Positions 41,538-49,925 are shown, counted from the first letter of the stretch. The stretch is DNA of 64,000 nucleotides from Clostridiales bacterium (GCA_017617935.1 JAFZVF010000094.1:1-64000); one strand, 5' to 3'. Notes: a model not told the origin generated them from the letters alone. A program made the numbers and translations.

Positions 41538-42837
41538 TCTTTACATCGACCCGGGCACGGGAAGCATGCTTTTCACGGTACTTATCGGTGTGTTGAGCGC
41601 CGCCGTTTACGGTGCGAGAACGCTTTTCATCAGGCTCCGCACGGGCGCAGGCAGAAAGGCCGACAAGAACAAGATCCCGCTCGTGATCTATTCCGACTCG
41701 AAGAGATACTGGAACACTTTCGAGCCCATCTGCGACGAGCTCGAAAAGCGCGGCCAGGACGCAGTCTTCATGACGGCTTCCCCTGACGATCCGGCTCTCA
41801 AGAAGGAGTACAAGCACATCAAGACCGAGTTCATCGGCGAGGGCAACAAGTCCTTCACAAGACTCAACATGCTCAACGCAAGACTCGTCTTCTGCACGAC
41901 ACCGGGTCTTGACGTTCTCCAGTGGAAGAGGTCGAGATCAGTCGATTACTACACGCACATCATGCACGCTCCGAGGGACGCCGCATCCTACAGAATGTTC
42001 GAGCTCGACTACTTTGACTCGATCCTTTTCTCGGGCCAGGTTCAGATCGACCAGATCAGGGAGCTTGAAGAGCTCAGAGGCCTTCCTGCAAAGGAACTGA
42101 CTTTGGTAGGCATCCCTTACATGGACGAGATGATGAAGCGCGCGCAGGCACTGCCTCCCGCACCGAAGTCCGACAAGACGACGGTCCTTCTCGCGCCTTC
42201 ATGGGGCAAGTCATCCCTCCTCGTCAAGTACGGTTCATCGTTCATCGACAACCTTTTGAAGACCGGTTATCACGTCATCATAAGACCTCACCCGCAGTCG
42301 TTTACGGCTGACAAGGAAGTCATCGAAAAGCTCATGGCCGAGTACCCGAACAGCGACGATCTTGAGTGGAACAGGGACAACGACAACTTCGACGTCCTGA
42401 ACCGTTCCGACATCATGATCTCCGACTTCTCCGGCGTCATGCTCGACTTCGCGTTCATCTTCAACAAGCCCGTCATCTACGCTGACATCAATTTCGACAA
42501 GGGTCAGTACGACTACTACTTCCTCAAGGAAGAACCCTGGTCACTCACCATGCTTCCCAAGATCGGCATGGCTCTCACGATGGAGAATGTCGAGAACGTC
42601 AAGGACCTCATCGAGGAGTGCCTTACGAATCCGAAGTTCAAAGAGACCCGCGAGCAGGCAAGAGACGAGATCTGGCAGCACAGGGGCGAGGGCGCGGTAC
42701 GCGTAGCAGACTATCTCTGCAATAAGCTCAAGGAGCTTGAAGAGAAGGAAGCTGCCGAGATAAAGGCCGCTGAGGAAAAGGCTTCCAAGAAGGGCAAGAA
42801 GGCCAAGACCGATAAGAAGGCCGAGGCAAAGGCCTAA
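41530..42837 (+). CDS. TagB/TagF-like CDP-alcohol phosphotransferase 2
   Basis: A 435-residue homologue of the 23446 protein. It shares the N-terminal NLYIDPGTGSM motif plus hydrophobic segment, the His pair in YTHIMH, RPHPQ at 252-256 and SDFSGVMLDF at 298-307. The C-terminus adds a Lys/Ala/Glu tail (about 405-435), probably a disordered or membrane-surface-binding end. It overlaps the decarboxylase gene by 8 bp, which ties it tightly to phosphonate synthesis. As with the first copy, the family precedent is CDP-glycerol, while the gene context suggests that a CMP-phosphonate could be the donor. The two copies bracket the cluster. Confidence 0.85.
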   Translation: MVNLYIDPGTGSMLFTVLIGVLSAAVYGARTLFIRLRTGAGRKADKNKIPLVIYSDSKRYWNTFEPICDELEKRGQDAVFMTASPDDPALKKEYKHIKTEFIGEGNKSFTRLNMLNARLVFCTTPGLDVLQWKRSRSVDYYTHIMHAPRDAASYRMFELDYFDSILFSGQVQIDQIRELEELRGLPAKELTLVGIPYMDEMMKRAQALPPAPKSDKTTVLLAPSWGKSSLLVKYGSSFIDNLLKTGYHVIIRPHPQSFTADKEVIEKLMAEYPNSDDLEWNRDNDNFDVLNRSDIMISDFSGVMLDFAFIFNKPVIYADINFDKGQYDYYFLKEEPWSLTMLPKIGMALTMENVENVKDLIEECLTNPKFKETREQARDEIWQHRGEGAVRVADYLCNKLKELEEKEAAEIKAAEEKASKKGKKAKTDKKAEAKA

Positions 42838-42862
42838 TCCTTTCAGGATTCCGGATCGACCA

Positions 42863-43612
42863 ATGGCAGAAAACGAAGTAACAGTAACGAAAAAGCAGAG
42901 GGCGCTTGGCATCTTCCTCTGCGTCCTGATCTTCGCCGTAGTCGGCGTGATCTCTTATTTCATATGCAAGCCGATGCTCGAGATGAGCAAGGACCCGGCC
43001 GCTTTCCGCGCGTACATTGACGAGCAGGGAGTAAAGGGATACCTGATGCTCATGGCGGCAATGTTCCTTCAGGTCGTTGCGGCCGTCATTCCGGGCGGAC
43101 CTTTCGAGATCGCCGCGGGCTATGCTTTCGGCGTGTGGAAGGGCGCGCTCGTCGCGGACGTCGCGATGACTTTGGGAAGCCTTTTCGTATTCCTGATGGT
43201 CAGGCGTTTCGGCGTGAAGTTCGCGTGCCTTTTTGTTTCGAAAAAGAAACTCGATTCGGTCAAGTTCTTCCATCAGTCCTCAAAGAGGGATCTTCTCGCA
43301 TTCGTATTCTTTCTGATCCCGGGAACGCCGAAGGATATTTTCACGTACGTCATGGGCTTCACCGACATGAAGATCCCGATGTGGATATTCATCACCTTTG
43401 TCGGAAGGTTCCCCGCGATCTGGCTTTCCGCGATGAGCGGCGACGCGATCGGCGAGAAGAACTACACGGCGTTTTTCATCATGCTCGCAATCATTGTAGT
43501 CGTCTGCATCGCCGGCAGCATCGTTTACTCGCGCTGGAAGAAAAAGCACGACGCGAAGGAAGCTGCGTTGAGCGAGGCGGCTGAAAACGCTGCCCCCGAA
43601 AGCAATTCCTGA
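42863..43612 (+). CDS. TVP38/TMEM64 (DedA/SNARE-associated-type) membrane protein
   Basis: A 249-residue polytopic protein of the VTT/DedA superfamily. The re-entrant core motif is recognisable: VIPGGPFEIAAGYAFGVWKGALV around residues 76-98, then the helix-loop RRFGVKFA and the second half-motif FLIPGTPKDIFTYVMG near 150, with GRFPAIWLSAMSGDAIGE. Relatives have been implicated in scrambling or flipping undecaprenyl phosphate and phospholipids. As last gene of the cluster it could recycle or flip a lipid carrier for the surface polymer. The C-terminus is Ala/Glu-rich and cytoplasmic. Confidence 0.82.
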   Translation: MAENEVTVTKKQRALGIFLCVLIFAVVGVISYFICKPMLEMSKDPAAFRAYIDEQGVKGYLMLMAAMFLQVVAAVIPGGPFEIAAGYAFGVWKGALVADVAMTLGSLFVFLMVRRFGVKFACLFVSKKKLDSVKFFHQSSKRDLLAFVFFLIPGTPKDIFTYVMGFTDMKIPMWIFITFVGRFPAIWLSAMSGDAIGEKNYTAFFIMLAIIVVVCIAGSIVYSRWKKKHDAKEAALSEAAENAAPESNS

Positions 43613-43615
43613 TCG

Positions 43616-43739
43616 ATTCCACGATTACCTGCCATGGTTTGAAAAATGTTGGCAGGCGATCTTGGAATTTTCCGAAAATAAGACGATATTCCAAGTTTGC
43701 TGCCAAGATCTGACCGAAGTTGGCAGGGTATCTTGGAAT
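43616..43739. repeat. Paired 52-bp palindromes, 72-bp period (locus 2)
   Basis: Unit 1 (43616-43668) and unit 2 (43688-43739) are imperfect palindromes: left arms such as ATTCCAAG...GCTGCCAA, right arms such as TTGGCAGG..ATCTTGGAAT. The TTCC words of the two units are exactly 72 bp apart. The block lies between the end of the phosphonate cluster and the cytidylate-kinase-like gene. Arm sequences closely match locus 3 at 62046. Confidence 0.75.
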
Positions 43740-43802
43740 TAGGCGGGGTTTGCACCATGGTAAAACATGCTATCCTATATATATGGACGCGGGAGGTGCT
43801 TT

Positions 43803-44402
43803 ATGGACGCGAAGACATCGAAGATCATTACCATAGGCAGGTCGTTCGGCGCGGGCGGAAAGACGATCGGAAAATTGGTCGCGGACCAGCTTAACGTTCC
43901 TTATTACGATTCCGAACTGCTTAAGGAAACTGCGAAGAACTGCGCCCTTAATGAGAAGTACCTCGCGAGCGTTGACGAGAAGGAGATCAACGACGCGGTG
44001 CTCTACATGTCCGTAGGATTCATGAGCCCCTCTTACACTTCAGTCCGTCAGATCGCGGCAAACGCGCAGAGGGAAGTCATCGAAAAGATCGCAAACGAAG
44101 GGCCGTGCGTCATAGTCGGACGCCGCGCAAACGAGATATTGAGGGAGCGCAAGAACGTCGTCAGCGTCTTTGTCACCGCTTCCGTTGATTACAGGGCCGA
44201 AAGGATTATGGAGCGCGAAGGGCTTGACCTGAAGGCGGCCACAAAGAAGGTCCTGAAGGCGGACAAGGAAAGAGCCGCTTACTACAACCAGTTCGGAGGC
44301 CCGAGGTGGGGCGAGGCTTCGACTTACGATCTTTGCATTAATACTGAGACGTTCGGCGATGAAAAGGCCGCCGAGCTGATAGTCCGTCTGGTCACGAACT
44401 GA
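43803..44402 (+). CDS. Cytidylate-kinase-like family protein
   Basis: A 199-residue P-loop protein of the cytidylate-kinase-like (Cytidylate_kin2) family. The P-loop is GRSFGAGGKTIGK near residues 12-24, followed by the paired-strand YYDSELL element and the nucleotide/LID segment GRRANEILRE and ERAAYYNQFG. It is shorter and different from housekeeping Cmk (no YIDTGAMYR motif), so the exact substrate is not certain. Start ATG 43803 has GGGAGG eight bases upstream. It lies 190 bp after the phosphonate cluster; recycling the CMP released when CMP-phosphonates are used would be a sensible role, but this is inference from position. Confidence 0.75.
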   Translation: MDAKTSKIITIGRSFGAGGKTIGKLVADQLNVPYYDSELLKETAKNCALNEKYLASVDEKEINDAVLYMSVGFMSPSYTSVRQIAANAQREVIEKIANEGPCVIVGRRANEILRERKNVVSVFVTASVDYRAERIMEREGLDLKAATKKVLKADKERAAYYNQFGGPRWGEASTYDLCINTETFGDEKAAELIVRLVTN

Positions 44403-44407
44403 TTTCC

Positions 44408-46207
44408 TTATTTTTTGATGAAATCCTTCAGGGCTTCGGCACGCATTACGTTGCCCAAGTATTTGCCCTGGAAGGCATCGCAGCCGTAGCTTGAGAGAAT
44501 CTCAAACTGCTCTTCCTCGCCGACGCCCGTGGCGCAGACTTTAATGTCCGTGTCGTGCATCAGGTCGATGGCGGATGCGGTGAGGATCCTGACGTCTGAA
44601 TTGGACGCGAGGTCTGAAGTGAAGTTGCCGTCAAGCTTGAGAACCGAGACCGGCAGGAGCGGGATGGCGTTGAATGAGGAGTAGCCTCTTCCGAAGTTGT
44701 CCAGAGCGATCCTTACGCCCGTTGAAGCAAGGAGCTCGATTACCGAGCGGATGTCCGAAAGCTCGGTGATAAGGCTCTCTTCGGGGAGATCTAAGATGAG
44801 GTTGCCGATCTCGCATTCGGAGGCGGCGACGGTGCTCGAAAAGCTTCTGACGAAGTTTTCTTCCTTAAGCTGGTTTGCCGAGATGTTGACGGCCATGGTA
44901 AGCTCGGGGCGGATCTTGTTGATCTCCGCGAGGGCCTTGAGCGCTTCGAGCATGGAGAACTTTCCAAGGCGGCGCATGTATCCCGAATTCTCTGCGGCCG
45001 CGATGAAGACTTGCGGACTTACGAAGGTGCCTTCGTGCTCAAAACGCATAAACGCTTCAAAGCCCATGAGCTCGCGCTCAGAGGAGTAGCAGGGCTGATA
45101 TACCATGTATATGTCGTTGTTCTTGATCGCGTAGTCAAAGGCCGCCGTGATATCTTCCCTGGACATGCCGTCGAAGATCCTTGCGCCCGCGTCCTTGGCC
45201 TCAGCGGGTGACTGGGAACCGATCATCGCCTCTTCGGCCTTTGTTATGAGCTCGCCTGCGATCCTACTGTCTTCAGGGTAGTTTGCGATGCCGTAGGAGA
45301 TGTGGACGTTCATGGAATCCGAACCAGCCTCGAAAGCCCTGGCGCCTGCACGGCAGAGCTTTTCACAATACTCCTTGAGGTCGTCGCCCGAGAGCTTTCT
45401 TCTCTCAAGGACGAGGAAATCCGAATCGACTATCCTTGCGACCATGTCGGCCGGGTCTGCGGCTTCGCGGACCTTGTGCGCCATGTTCTGGATGAAGAGG
45501 TCCATGGAGTTGTGGCCGATCCTGCGGCAGATTATCTCGGAATTGTCGAGCGCCAGATAGATGACGGTGAAGGGTTTGCATTCGTCGTCCGGAACGCTGG
45601 ATTCACGCTGTGCGTTGATGTCGTCTGCGATGAGGCGTGAAGCCCTCTCGGTGATCATGTCCCTTCCGGGAAGGGTAGTGAGCGGGTCTAAAGAAGACGC
45701 GATGTTGCGGCCGATGGCCTCGTTTACCTCAACGCTCGAGCTTGATCTCTGCTGGCTGACGATGAGGCTGGTACGCTTGAACATTTCTTCTTCAAGCTCT
45801 TTGTTGATGCGCCTTCCGCGTTCTTCCCTGTGCTCTTTTTCGATCCTCGTGATCTTGGCGGCGACGCGGGTTATGTAATACTGCATGAACAGGATTATCA
45901 TCATCGCGGTAAAAGCCATGCTGCCCAATACGGACGCGTTCTTGTAGCCGAGCCTGAAATACTCGTAGCCATAGACGAGGCACAGCATCACGTTCAAGAC
46001 GAATGAAATGTAGAAGCCGAACTTGCCGAGCGACACGCACATCAGGAAGGACAACAGCATAAGGGCGATGCCGATCAGGATCCTTGTTTCGTCGCTAACC
46101 ATCAGCTGGAGCGCAACGAGCGCCATGAAAAGAAAGACGCCCGTGATCAAAACGATCATGTACGCCGCGCCGGATTTGAAAAAGATCCTGTCTGTTTTTG
46201 TATCCAT
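44408..46207 (-). CDS. Degenerate GGDEF-EAL membrane protein
   Basis: A 599-residue protein with about five N-terminal membrane helices (10-135), a coiled coil, a GGDEF-like domain (about 175-330) and an EAL-like domain (about 335-595). The GGDEF signature is replaced by VDSDF. In the EAL domain EAL has become EAF, DDFG is DNFG and the Glu of the usual AEGVE is Thr (CATGVGEEE), so neither cyclase nor phosphodiesterase activity is expected. It probably acts as a c-di-GMP sensor or scaffold. ATG 46207 is chosen, though it has no clear Shine-Dalgarno; a longer TTG-initiated form from 46270 cannot be excluded. Confidence 0.78.
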   Translation of the reverse strand: MDTKTDRIFFKSGAAYMIVLITGVFLFMALVALQLMVSDETRILIGIALMLLSFLMCVSLGKFGFYISFVLNVMLCLVYGYEYFRLGYKNASVLGSMAFTAMMIILFMQYYITRVAAKITRIEKEHREERGRRINKELEEEMFKRTSLIVSQQRSSSSVEVNEAIGRNIASSLDPLTTLPGRDMITERASRLIADDINAQRESSVPDDECKPFTVIYLALDNSEIICRRIGHNSMDLFIQNMAHKVREAADPADMVARIVDSDFLVLERRKLSGDDLKEYCEKLCRAGARAFEAGSDSMNVHISYGIANYPEDSRIAGELITKAEEAMIGSQSPAEAKDAGARIFDGMSREDITAAFDYAIKNNDIYMVYQPCYSSERELMGFEAFMRFEHEGTFVSPQVFIAAAENSGYMRRLGKFSMLEALKALAEINKIRPELTMAVNISANQLKEENFVRSFSSTVAASECEIGNLILDLPEESLITELSDIRSVIELLASTGVRIALDNFGRGYSSFNAIPLLPVSVLKLDGNFTSDLASNSDVRILTASAIDLMHDTDIKVCATGVGEEEQFEILSSYGCDAFQGKYLGNVMRAEALKDFIKK

Positions 46208-46289
46208 AAAAATATTATGCAGGGAACAGAAGCATTTATGTATTAAATAATAGTTAAATTTCTGGGACAAACCTACATCAGGTTGTCAT

Positions 46290-46931
46290 TTATTCCTCTT
46301 CATCGTCGTCAGCGCCGTCATCGCCGCCGTCACCGTAATCGTCGTTTTCGGACTCGTCATAGTAGTCGTCATCGTCATCTTCCTCATCTTCGACGTGGCC
46401 TGCGGGAGCCTCAGTTTCGCCTATGTCTTTAGGCTTCTGGTTGATCTTGAAGATGGAATAATCGACCTCGGGCTTTCCATTCCTGATCGTGAGACCCCAG
46501 GACGCGACGACGTATCCGACATTGTCCGTGCTGCAGAGGACCATCGAGTATTCACCGTCCTCGATGTCTTCGACTGACACCTTGAAATAGTAGTCTGAAG
46601 CGTCAGACTGTCCCTCGTCGAAAAACGAGTACGTGAACTGGTTGTCGTCGGCGTCTTCTTCATAAACGTAATCGCCCTTGAGGCAGATGCCGATCCATGC
46701 GTCGGTCTCGAGGCTTATCTTTTTGCTGACCCTGAAGATTATATATTTCCCGTCGACTGCGAACTTGATCTGGTCGGGGACCGCAGTGTTTTCGGTAGCG
46801 ACAGAAACTGAGCCCGTCGCGCTGCCTGAACTGCCGGTGGCACCCGAGTCACCAGAAGGCGCCTTTTTGCAGGACGTCAGGGAAAACGCCATTGCGAGCA
46901 ATACGATCGATGTCAGCAGCCGTTTTTTCAT
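46290..46931 (-). CDS. Small lipoprotein with acidic tail
   Basis: A 213-residue exported lipoprotein: signal peptide MKKRLLTSIVLLAMAFSLTSC with a LTSC lipobox, a Gly/Ser linker, then a compact beta-rich domain (about 50-160), and a striking tail of Asp, Glu, Tyr and Gly over the last 40 residues. The domain resembles no family I recognise. The acidic tail could bind calcium or basic wall polymers. The gene is divergent from the ECF sigma operon, only 25 bp from the sigma gene's upstream region, and might be a target of that sigma factor. Confidence 0.6.
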   Translation of the reverse strand: MKKRLLTSIVLLAMAFSLTSCKKAPSGDSGATGSSGSATGSVSVATENTAVPDQIKFAVDGKYIIFRVSKKISLETDAWIGICLKGDYVYEEDADDNQFTYSFFDEGQSDASDYYFKVSVEDIEDGEYSMVLCSTDNVGYVVASWGLTIRNGKPEVDYSIFKINQKPKDIGETEAPAGHVEDEEDDDDDYYDESENDDYGDGGDDGADDDEEE

Positions 46932-47001
46932 AATAAGCAATTCTAACATCTGATATTGAAAAAAGCATTCGCAAAGCTCGGGAGCTTTGAATTAAAGTTT
47001 A

Positions 47002-47029
47002 TTGATATAATTGACTTCGCGGTTATAAT
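47002..47029 (+). promoter_or_regulatory. Promoter of the ECF sigma operon
   Basis: TTGATA (47002-47007), 16-bp spacer, TATAAT (47024-47029); start near 47036. This supports the ATG at 47097 over the longer frame opening at 46956. Confidence 0.65.
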
Positions 47030-47096
47030 TTTAAGTGCAACATTATTGTCCGCTCATCTGTATATAGTGCAGAAGCGGAAGAAAACGGGAGACGTC

Positions 47097-47753
47097 ATGA
47101 TATTCGGCTTAACACTGAGAATTCCGCTTTGGAGCTTCTTCTCTGCGTTCGCGCGGGGCGGAAGTGAAGCCGGCGCAGGAGAAAGACCCGCTGCGGCCGA
47201 AGAAGGACGATCTTCTGAAGAGAATATGGCTGCCCCCGGCAGACGGTTTTCAAAAGAAGAGATCGAAGCCGCTGCTGAGGAAGTGCTGACGACCATGGGA
47301 GACGCGATCCTAAGGCTCGCCTTCTCATATCTGCACAACAGGGAGGATGCCGAAGACGTCCTTCAGGAGACGATGATAAAGCTCGTCACGCAGATGCCGG
47401 TCTTCGAAAATGAGAAACACCGCAAGGCGTGGCTCATGACCGTGGCGGCGAACCTGGCTAAGAACAGGATCGAATACAACAAGGTAAGGGACTGCGCCGA
47501 GCTCAACGAAGAGCTCGCCGGAGCCGAAGAAGAGGACAGGAACGTGAGCGATGACCTGTCCGCAATATGGAAAGCCGTAGAGCAGCTTCCTGTTAACCAG
47601 CGTGAAGCAATTCACCTGTTCTATCAGGAAGGATACAAGACCGCTGAGATCGCACAGATCTTAGGACGCTCGGAGGCTACGGTCCGTTCCGACTTAAAGC
47701 GCGGAAGGGACAAGCTCAAAATACTGTTAAAGGAGGCAGACGACTTTGAATAA
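47097..47753 (+). CDS. ECF-type RNA polymerase sigma factor
   Basis: A 218-residue extracytoplasmic-function sigma factor. The N-terminal 60 residues are a low-complexity Ala/Glu extension. Sigma region 2 spans about 70-135 (AILRLAFSYLHNREDAEDVLQETMIKL, AWLMTVAANLAKNR) and region 4 about 160-215 (QLPVNQREAIHLFYQEGYKTAEIAQILGRSEATVRSDL). It should direct a stress or envelope regulon. The start ATG 47097 follows a promoter at 47002-47029 and GGGAGA. It ends over the start of the gene for its probable anti-sigma partner, which begins at TTG 47746 inside its last codons. Confidence 0.85.
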   Translation: MIFGLTLRIPLWSFFSAFARGGSEAGAGERPAAAEEGRSSEENMAAPGRRFSKEEIEAAAEEVLTTMGDAILRLAFSYLHNREDAEDVLQETMIKLVTQMPVFENEKHRKAWLMTVAANLAKNRIEYNKVRDCAELNEELAGAEEEDRNVSDDLSAIWKAVEQLPVNQREAIHLFYQEGYKTAEIAQILGRSEATVRSDLKRGRDKLKILLKEADDFE

Positions 47754-48651
47754 GTATAACGAGATAATGAGTCACGTCAGAGTCGACGACGAGATGCATC
47801 GCCGCGTTATGAACGCTGTCTCCAAGGCTCTCGATGAGCAGGAAAACAAGGGCGCAGAGGCCGTCAAGCCTGCGCACGTTTCAAGTATCGAAAAGGCTGA
47901 AGTAACGCCGGTACGCCGCAAGGCAAAGGTGTCAACCATCAGGATCATTTCGATCGCCGCTTGCTGCCTCATCGTTGCAGGCGGAGCGGTAATGTTCGCA
48001 AAGTCATTCTTCTCGAAATCAGCAAAGACGGAGAGCTTACGGATGGCTGCTGCGGAAACCACGGCGGCCGCCGTCAATGAAAATATGGACAACGCCGTCG
48101 GTGGCGACGTTCAGGGCGCCAAATCCAACAAGAAGGACAATCCCAAGACGGCGTCCGGTGGCGGCGAAGCACCGACCGCTGCCGGCACTGAGGAAGAAAC
48201 GACTCAGGATGAAGAGAAGGATGCCGCACTTGAGGCAACCACCAGGGTACAGACTTTTGCACCGGAGAATAAGACCGCATCCTCTGACTACAGGACCCTC
48301 ATGCCCTTCAAGGTCAAGACCGTCGGTTCTTCCACATATGGTGAAAACAACATCAGCGCCAAGGTCTATACGGGCGAGAACGGCGAAAAGGCCATCGTGT
48401 TCTCCGCAAAGGAAGGCATTGATCTCATAAAGGCATACTTTCCACAGTTCAAGGGAACTCCGGCATTGCTCCAGACTGAGGGCGGACAGGTATTCTACGG
48501 CATCGACACGTCCGTTGGAATAAACCAGCAGGTCGGAACGACGGGACCTTATGACGCCGTTGCATGGACCAAGAACGGAACTTCCTACATGCTGGTATTC
48601 AACAAAAAGACCGACGTCACCGTCCTGATCTCCATCATGGAAAAAATCTGA
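47746..48651 (+). CDS. Probable membrane anti-sigma factor
   Basis: A 301-residue single-span protein: cytoplasmic N-terminus (1-65, with the VDDEMHRRVMNAVSKALDEQ helix), one membrane helix (IRIISIAACCLIVAGGAVMFA, near 68-88), a long disordered Thr/Ala/Glu linker and an extracellular domain of about 110 residues that resembles substrate-sensing tails of clostridial anti-sigma factors. The TTG start at 47746 has AGGAGG nine bases upstream and overlaps the sigma gene's stop; ATG 47767 is a weaker alternative. Coupling to the ECF gene is the main reason for the call; no zinc-binding anti-sigma motif is present. Confidence 0.7.
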   Translation: MNKYNEIMSHVRVDDEMHRRVMNAVSKALDEQENKGAEAVKPAHVSSIEKAEVTPVRRKAKVSTIRIISIAACCLIVAGGAVMFAKSFFSKSAKTESLRMAAAETTAAAVNENMDNAVGGDVQGAKSNKKDNPKTASGGGEAPTAAGTEEETTQDEEKDAALEATTRVQTFAPENKTASSDYRTLMPFKVKTVGSSTYGENNISAKVYTGENGEKAIVFSAKEGIDLIKAYFPQFKGTPALLQTEGGQVFYGIDTSVGINQQVGTTGPYDAVAWTKNGTSYMLVFNKKTDVTVLISIMEKI

Positions 48652-48694
48652 GCCTGACCCTTACTATTTTTGTTTTCATAAACGCAAAACAAGA

Positions 48695-48711
48695 CACTAT
48701 TAGTGTATAAT
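48695..48711 (+). promoter_or_regulatory. Palindrome overlapping the -10 of the 48767 gene
   Basis: ACACTA and TAGTGT flank a single T (about 48695-48707) and run into TATAAT. An operator overlapping a -10 element would allow repression. The -35 is poor. Confidence 0.35.
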
Positions 48712-48766
48712 CTGCTTATTACAAGTCGGGCGCGAGCGTGCTCCCGGAGAAAGGCAGAGTAATATT

Positions 48767-49600
48767 ATGTTTTGTCCCATTTGTGGTAAAGAAAACCCTG
48801 AAGGCGCGACCTTCTGTGCCGGATGCGGAAACTCACTTGCAGCACCCGCTCCCGCAGCAGCACCTGCACCTGCAGCTGCTCCCGCACCCGCTCCCGCCGC
48901 TGCACCCGCAGCAGCACCGGTAATTCCGCAACAGCCTGCAGCCCAGGCTCCCGCAGCACCCGCAAAGAAGTCTGCGATCCTTCCGTTCGGAGAATTCTTC
49001 AAGTCTCTGATCAACGCTGCGATCAAGCCCGTTACCGGTTGCTCTGAAGAAGCAAAGAAGTACGATCACGTCGGCAATGCGGTCATTCTTTCCGCAATCG
49101 TAGTCGGCATCCTCACGATCTGCAGCTTCCTTTCTTCGATCATTACGACTTCCATCAGGCACGCATGGCCCAGCACGGTTGGCAGCGTATTCGTAAGACT
49201 TATCAGATGGTTCTTTGGATCGCTCCTCGACTATGCGCTCATGACGTTCGGTTTTGCGGCAGTAGTTCTCGTTGTTGGCATGATCATCAAGGAGAAGTGG
49301 TCGTTTTCAAGACTCCTCGCAATCTGCGCAATGGCAACGTTCCCTTCACAGATCGTAAGGACACTGCTCATCTCTTACCTCAACAGCTTCTCCATCGCAT
49401 TCGGCTGGTTCTCCACAACGATGAGATACCTCCCCATCACAACGGTCCTCTCATCCGCTGCAACCATCTATTCATTCATCCTTCTTTATGAGGGAATCAC
49501 GCAGGAGACAAAGCTTTCGGGCAACAAGAAGGGCTTCATCTACGCGATCGCTTACGTTGCGCTCCAGTTCGTAGCCCACTACATCGGCCTGATCTACTGA
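48767..49600 (+). CDS. Zinc-ribbon, Yip1-domain membrane protein
   Basis: A 277-residue protein. An N-terminal zinc ribbon (CPICGKENPEGATFCAGCG, residues 3-21) leads to a long Ala/Pro linker (23-67). The C-terminal half has five hydrophobic helices of the Yip1 type (with EEAKKYDHVGNAVILSAIV, then LLAICAMATFPSQIVRTLL). Such fusions are common in Clostridia and their function is not known. It is monocistronic, with a strong terminator 25 bases downstream. Confidence 0.75.
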   Translation: MFCPICGKENPEGATFCAGCGNSLAAPAPAAAPAPAAAPAPAPAAAPAAAPVIPQQPAAQAPAAPAKKSAILPFGEFFKSLINAAIKPVTGCSEEAKKYDHVGNAVILSAIVVGILTICSFLSSIITTSIRHAWPSTVGSVFVRLIRWFFGSLLDYALMTFGFAAVVLVVGMIIKEKWSFSRLLAICAMATFPSQIVRTLLISYLNSFSIAFGWFSTTMRYLPITTVLSSAATIYSFILLYEGITQETKLSGNKKGFIYAIAYVALQFVAHYIGLIY

Positions 49601-49624
49601 TCATCTCCGGATCATTCCGGTCCA

Positions 49625-49662
49625 AAGGGCTGTGATTGAGAGATCACAGCCCTTATTATTTC
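49625..49662 (+). terminator. Intrinsic terminator after the Yip1-type gene
   Basis: A perfect 12-bp stem AAGGGCTGTGAT (49625-49636) / ATCACAGCCCTT (49643-49654), 6-nt loop, then ATTATTTCTTT. Confidence 0.85.
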
Positions 49663-49670
49663 TTTACGAA

Positions 49671-49714
49671 TCGGGAAATGGGTTTTGCAAAAACGCGTCC
49701 CTGACCTTTCCCGA
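49671..49714. repeat. Imperfect palindrome with TCGGGAAA ends
   Basis: TCGGGAAA (49671-49678) is mirrored by TTTCCCGA (49707-49714) about the intervening 28 bp. It precedes the 42-bp repeat pair in the same 325-bp intergenic region and looks like another unit of the same kind. Confidence 0.45.
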
Positions 49715-49729
49715 ATCATCTGCGAGCAA

Positions 49730-49845
49730 GTGTACCTAAAAGTGTCACGAAATCAGCAAAAATCAGTACACAAATAAGCAAACTGAAGCTGATTTGCCGA
49801 AAAGTATACCTAAAAACGGGAAAAATCGTACACTTTTACGTACAC
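49730..49845. repeat. Paired 42-bp palindromes, 74-bp period
   Basis: Units 49730-49771 and 49804-49845 are both 42 bp and start 74 bp apart. Each begins GT(G/A)TACCTAAAA and ends GTACAC, so the ends are inverted copies. They lie between the terminator at 49662 and the serpin gene. The layout mirrors the 72-bp-period loci, but the words are different. With the terminator and the 49671 palindrome they fill this 325-bp gap. Confidence 0.6.
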
Positions 49846-49925
49846 CCTACTGCGGGACCTGTACTGCAACAAAATGCCGGGCTGTTCTGTATATATGGCA
49901 TAAGCGAAAAACGGAGGCTCACAAA

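Noticed and set aside
46956-47096. N-terminal membrane extension on the ECF sigma factor
   Set aside because: The extension overlaps the TTGATA-16-TATAAT promoter at 47002-47029, and ECF sigma factors normally lack such a helix.
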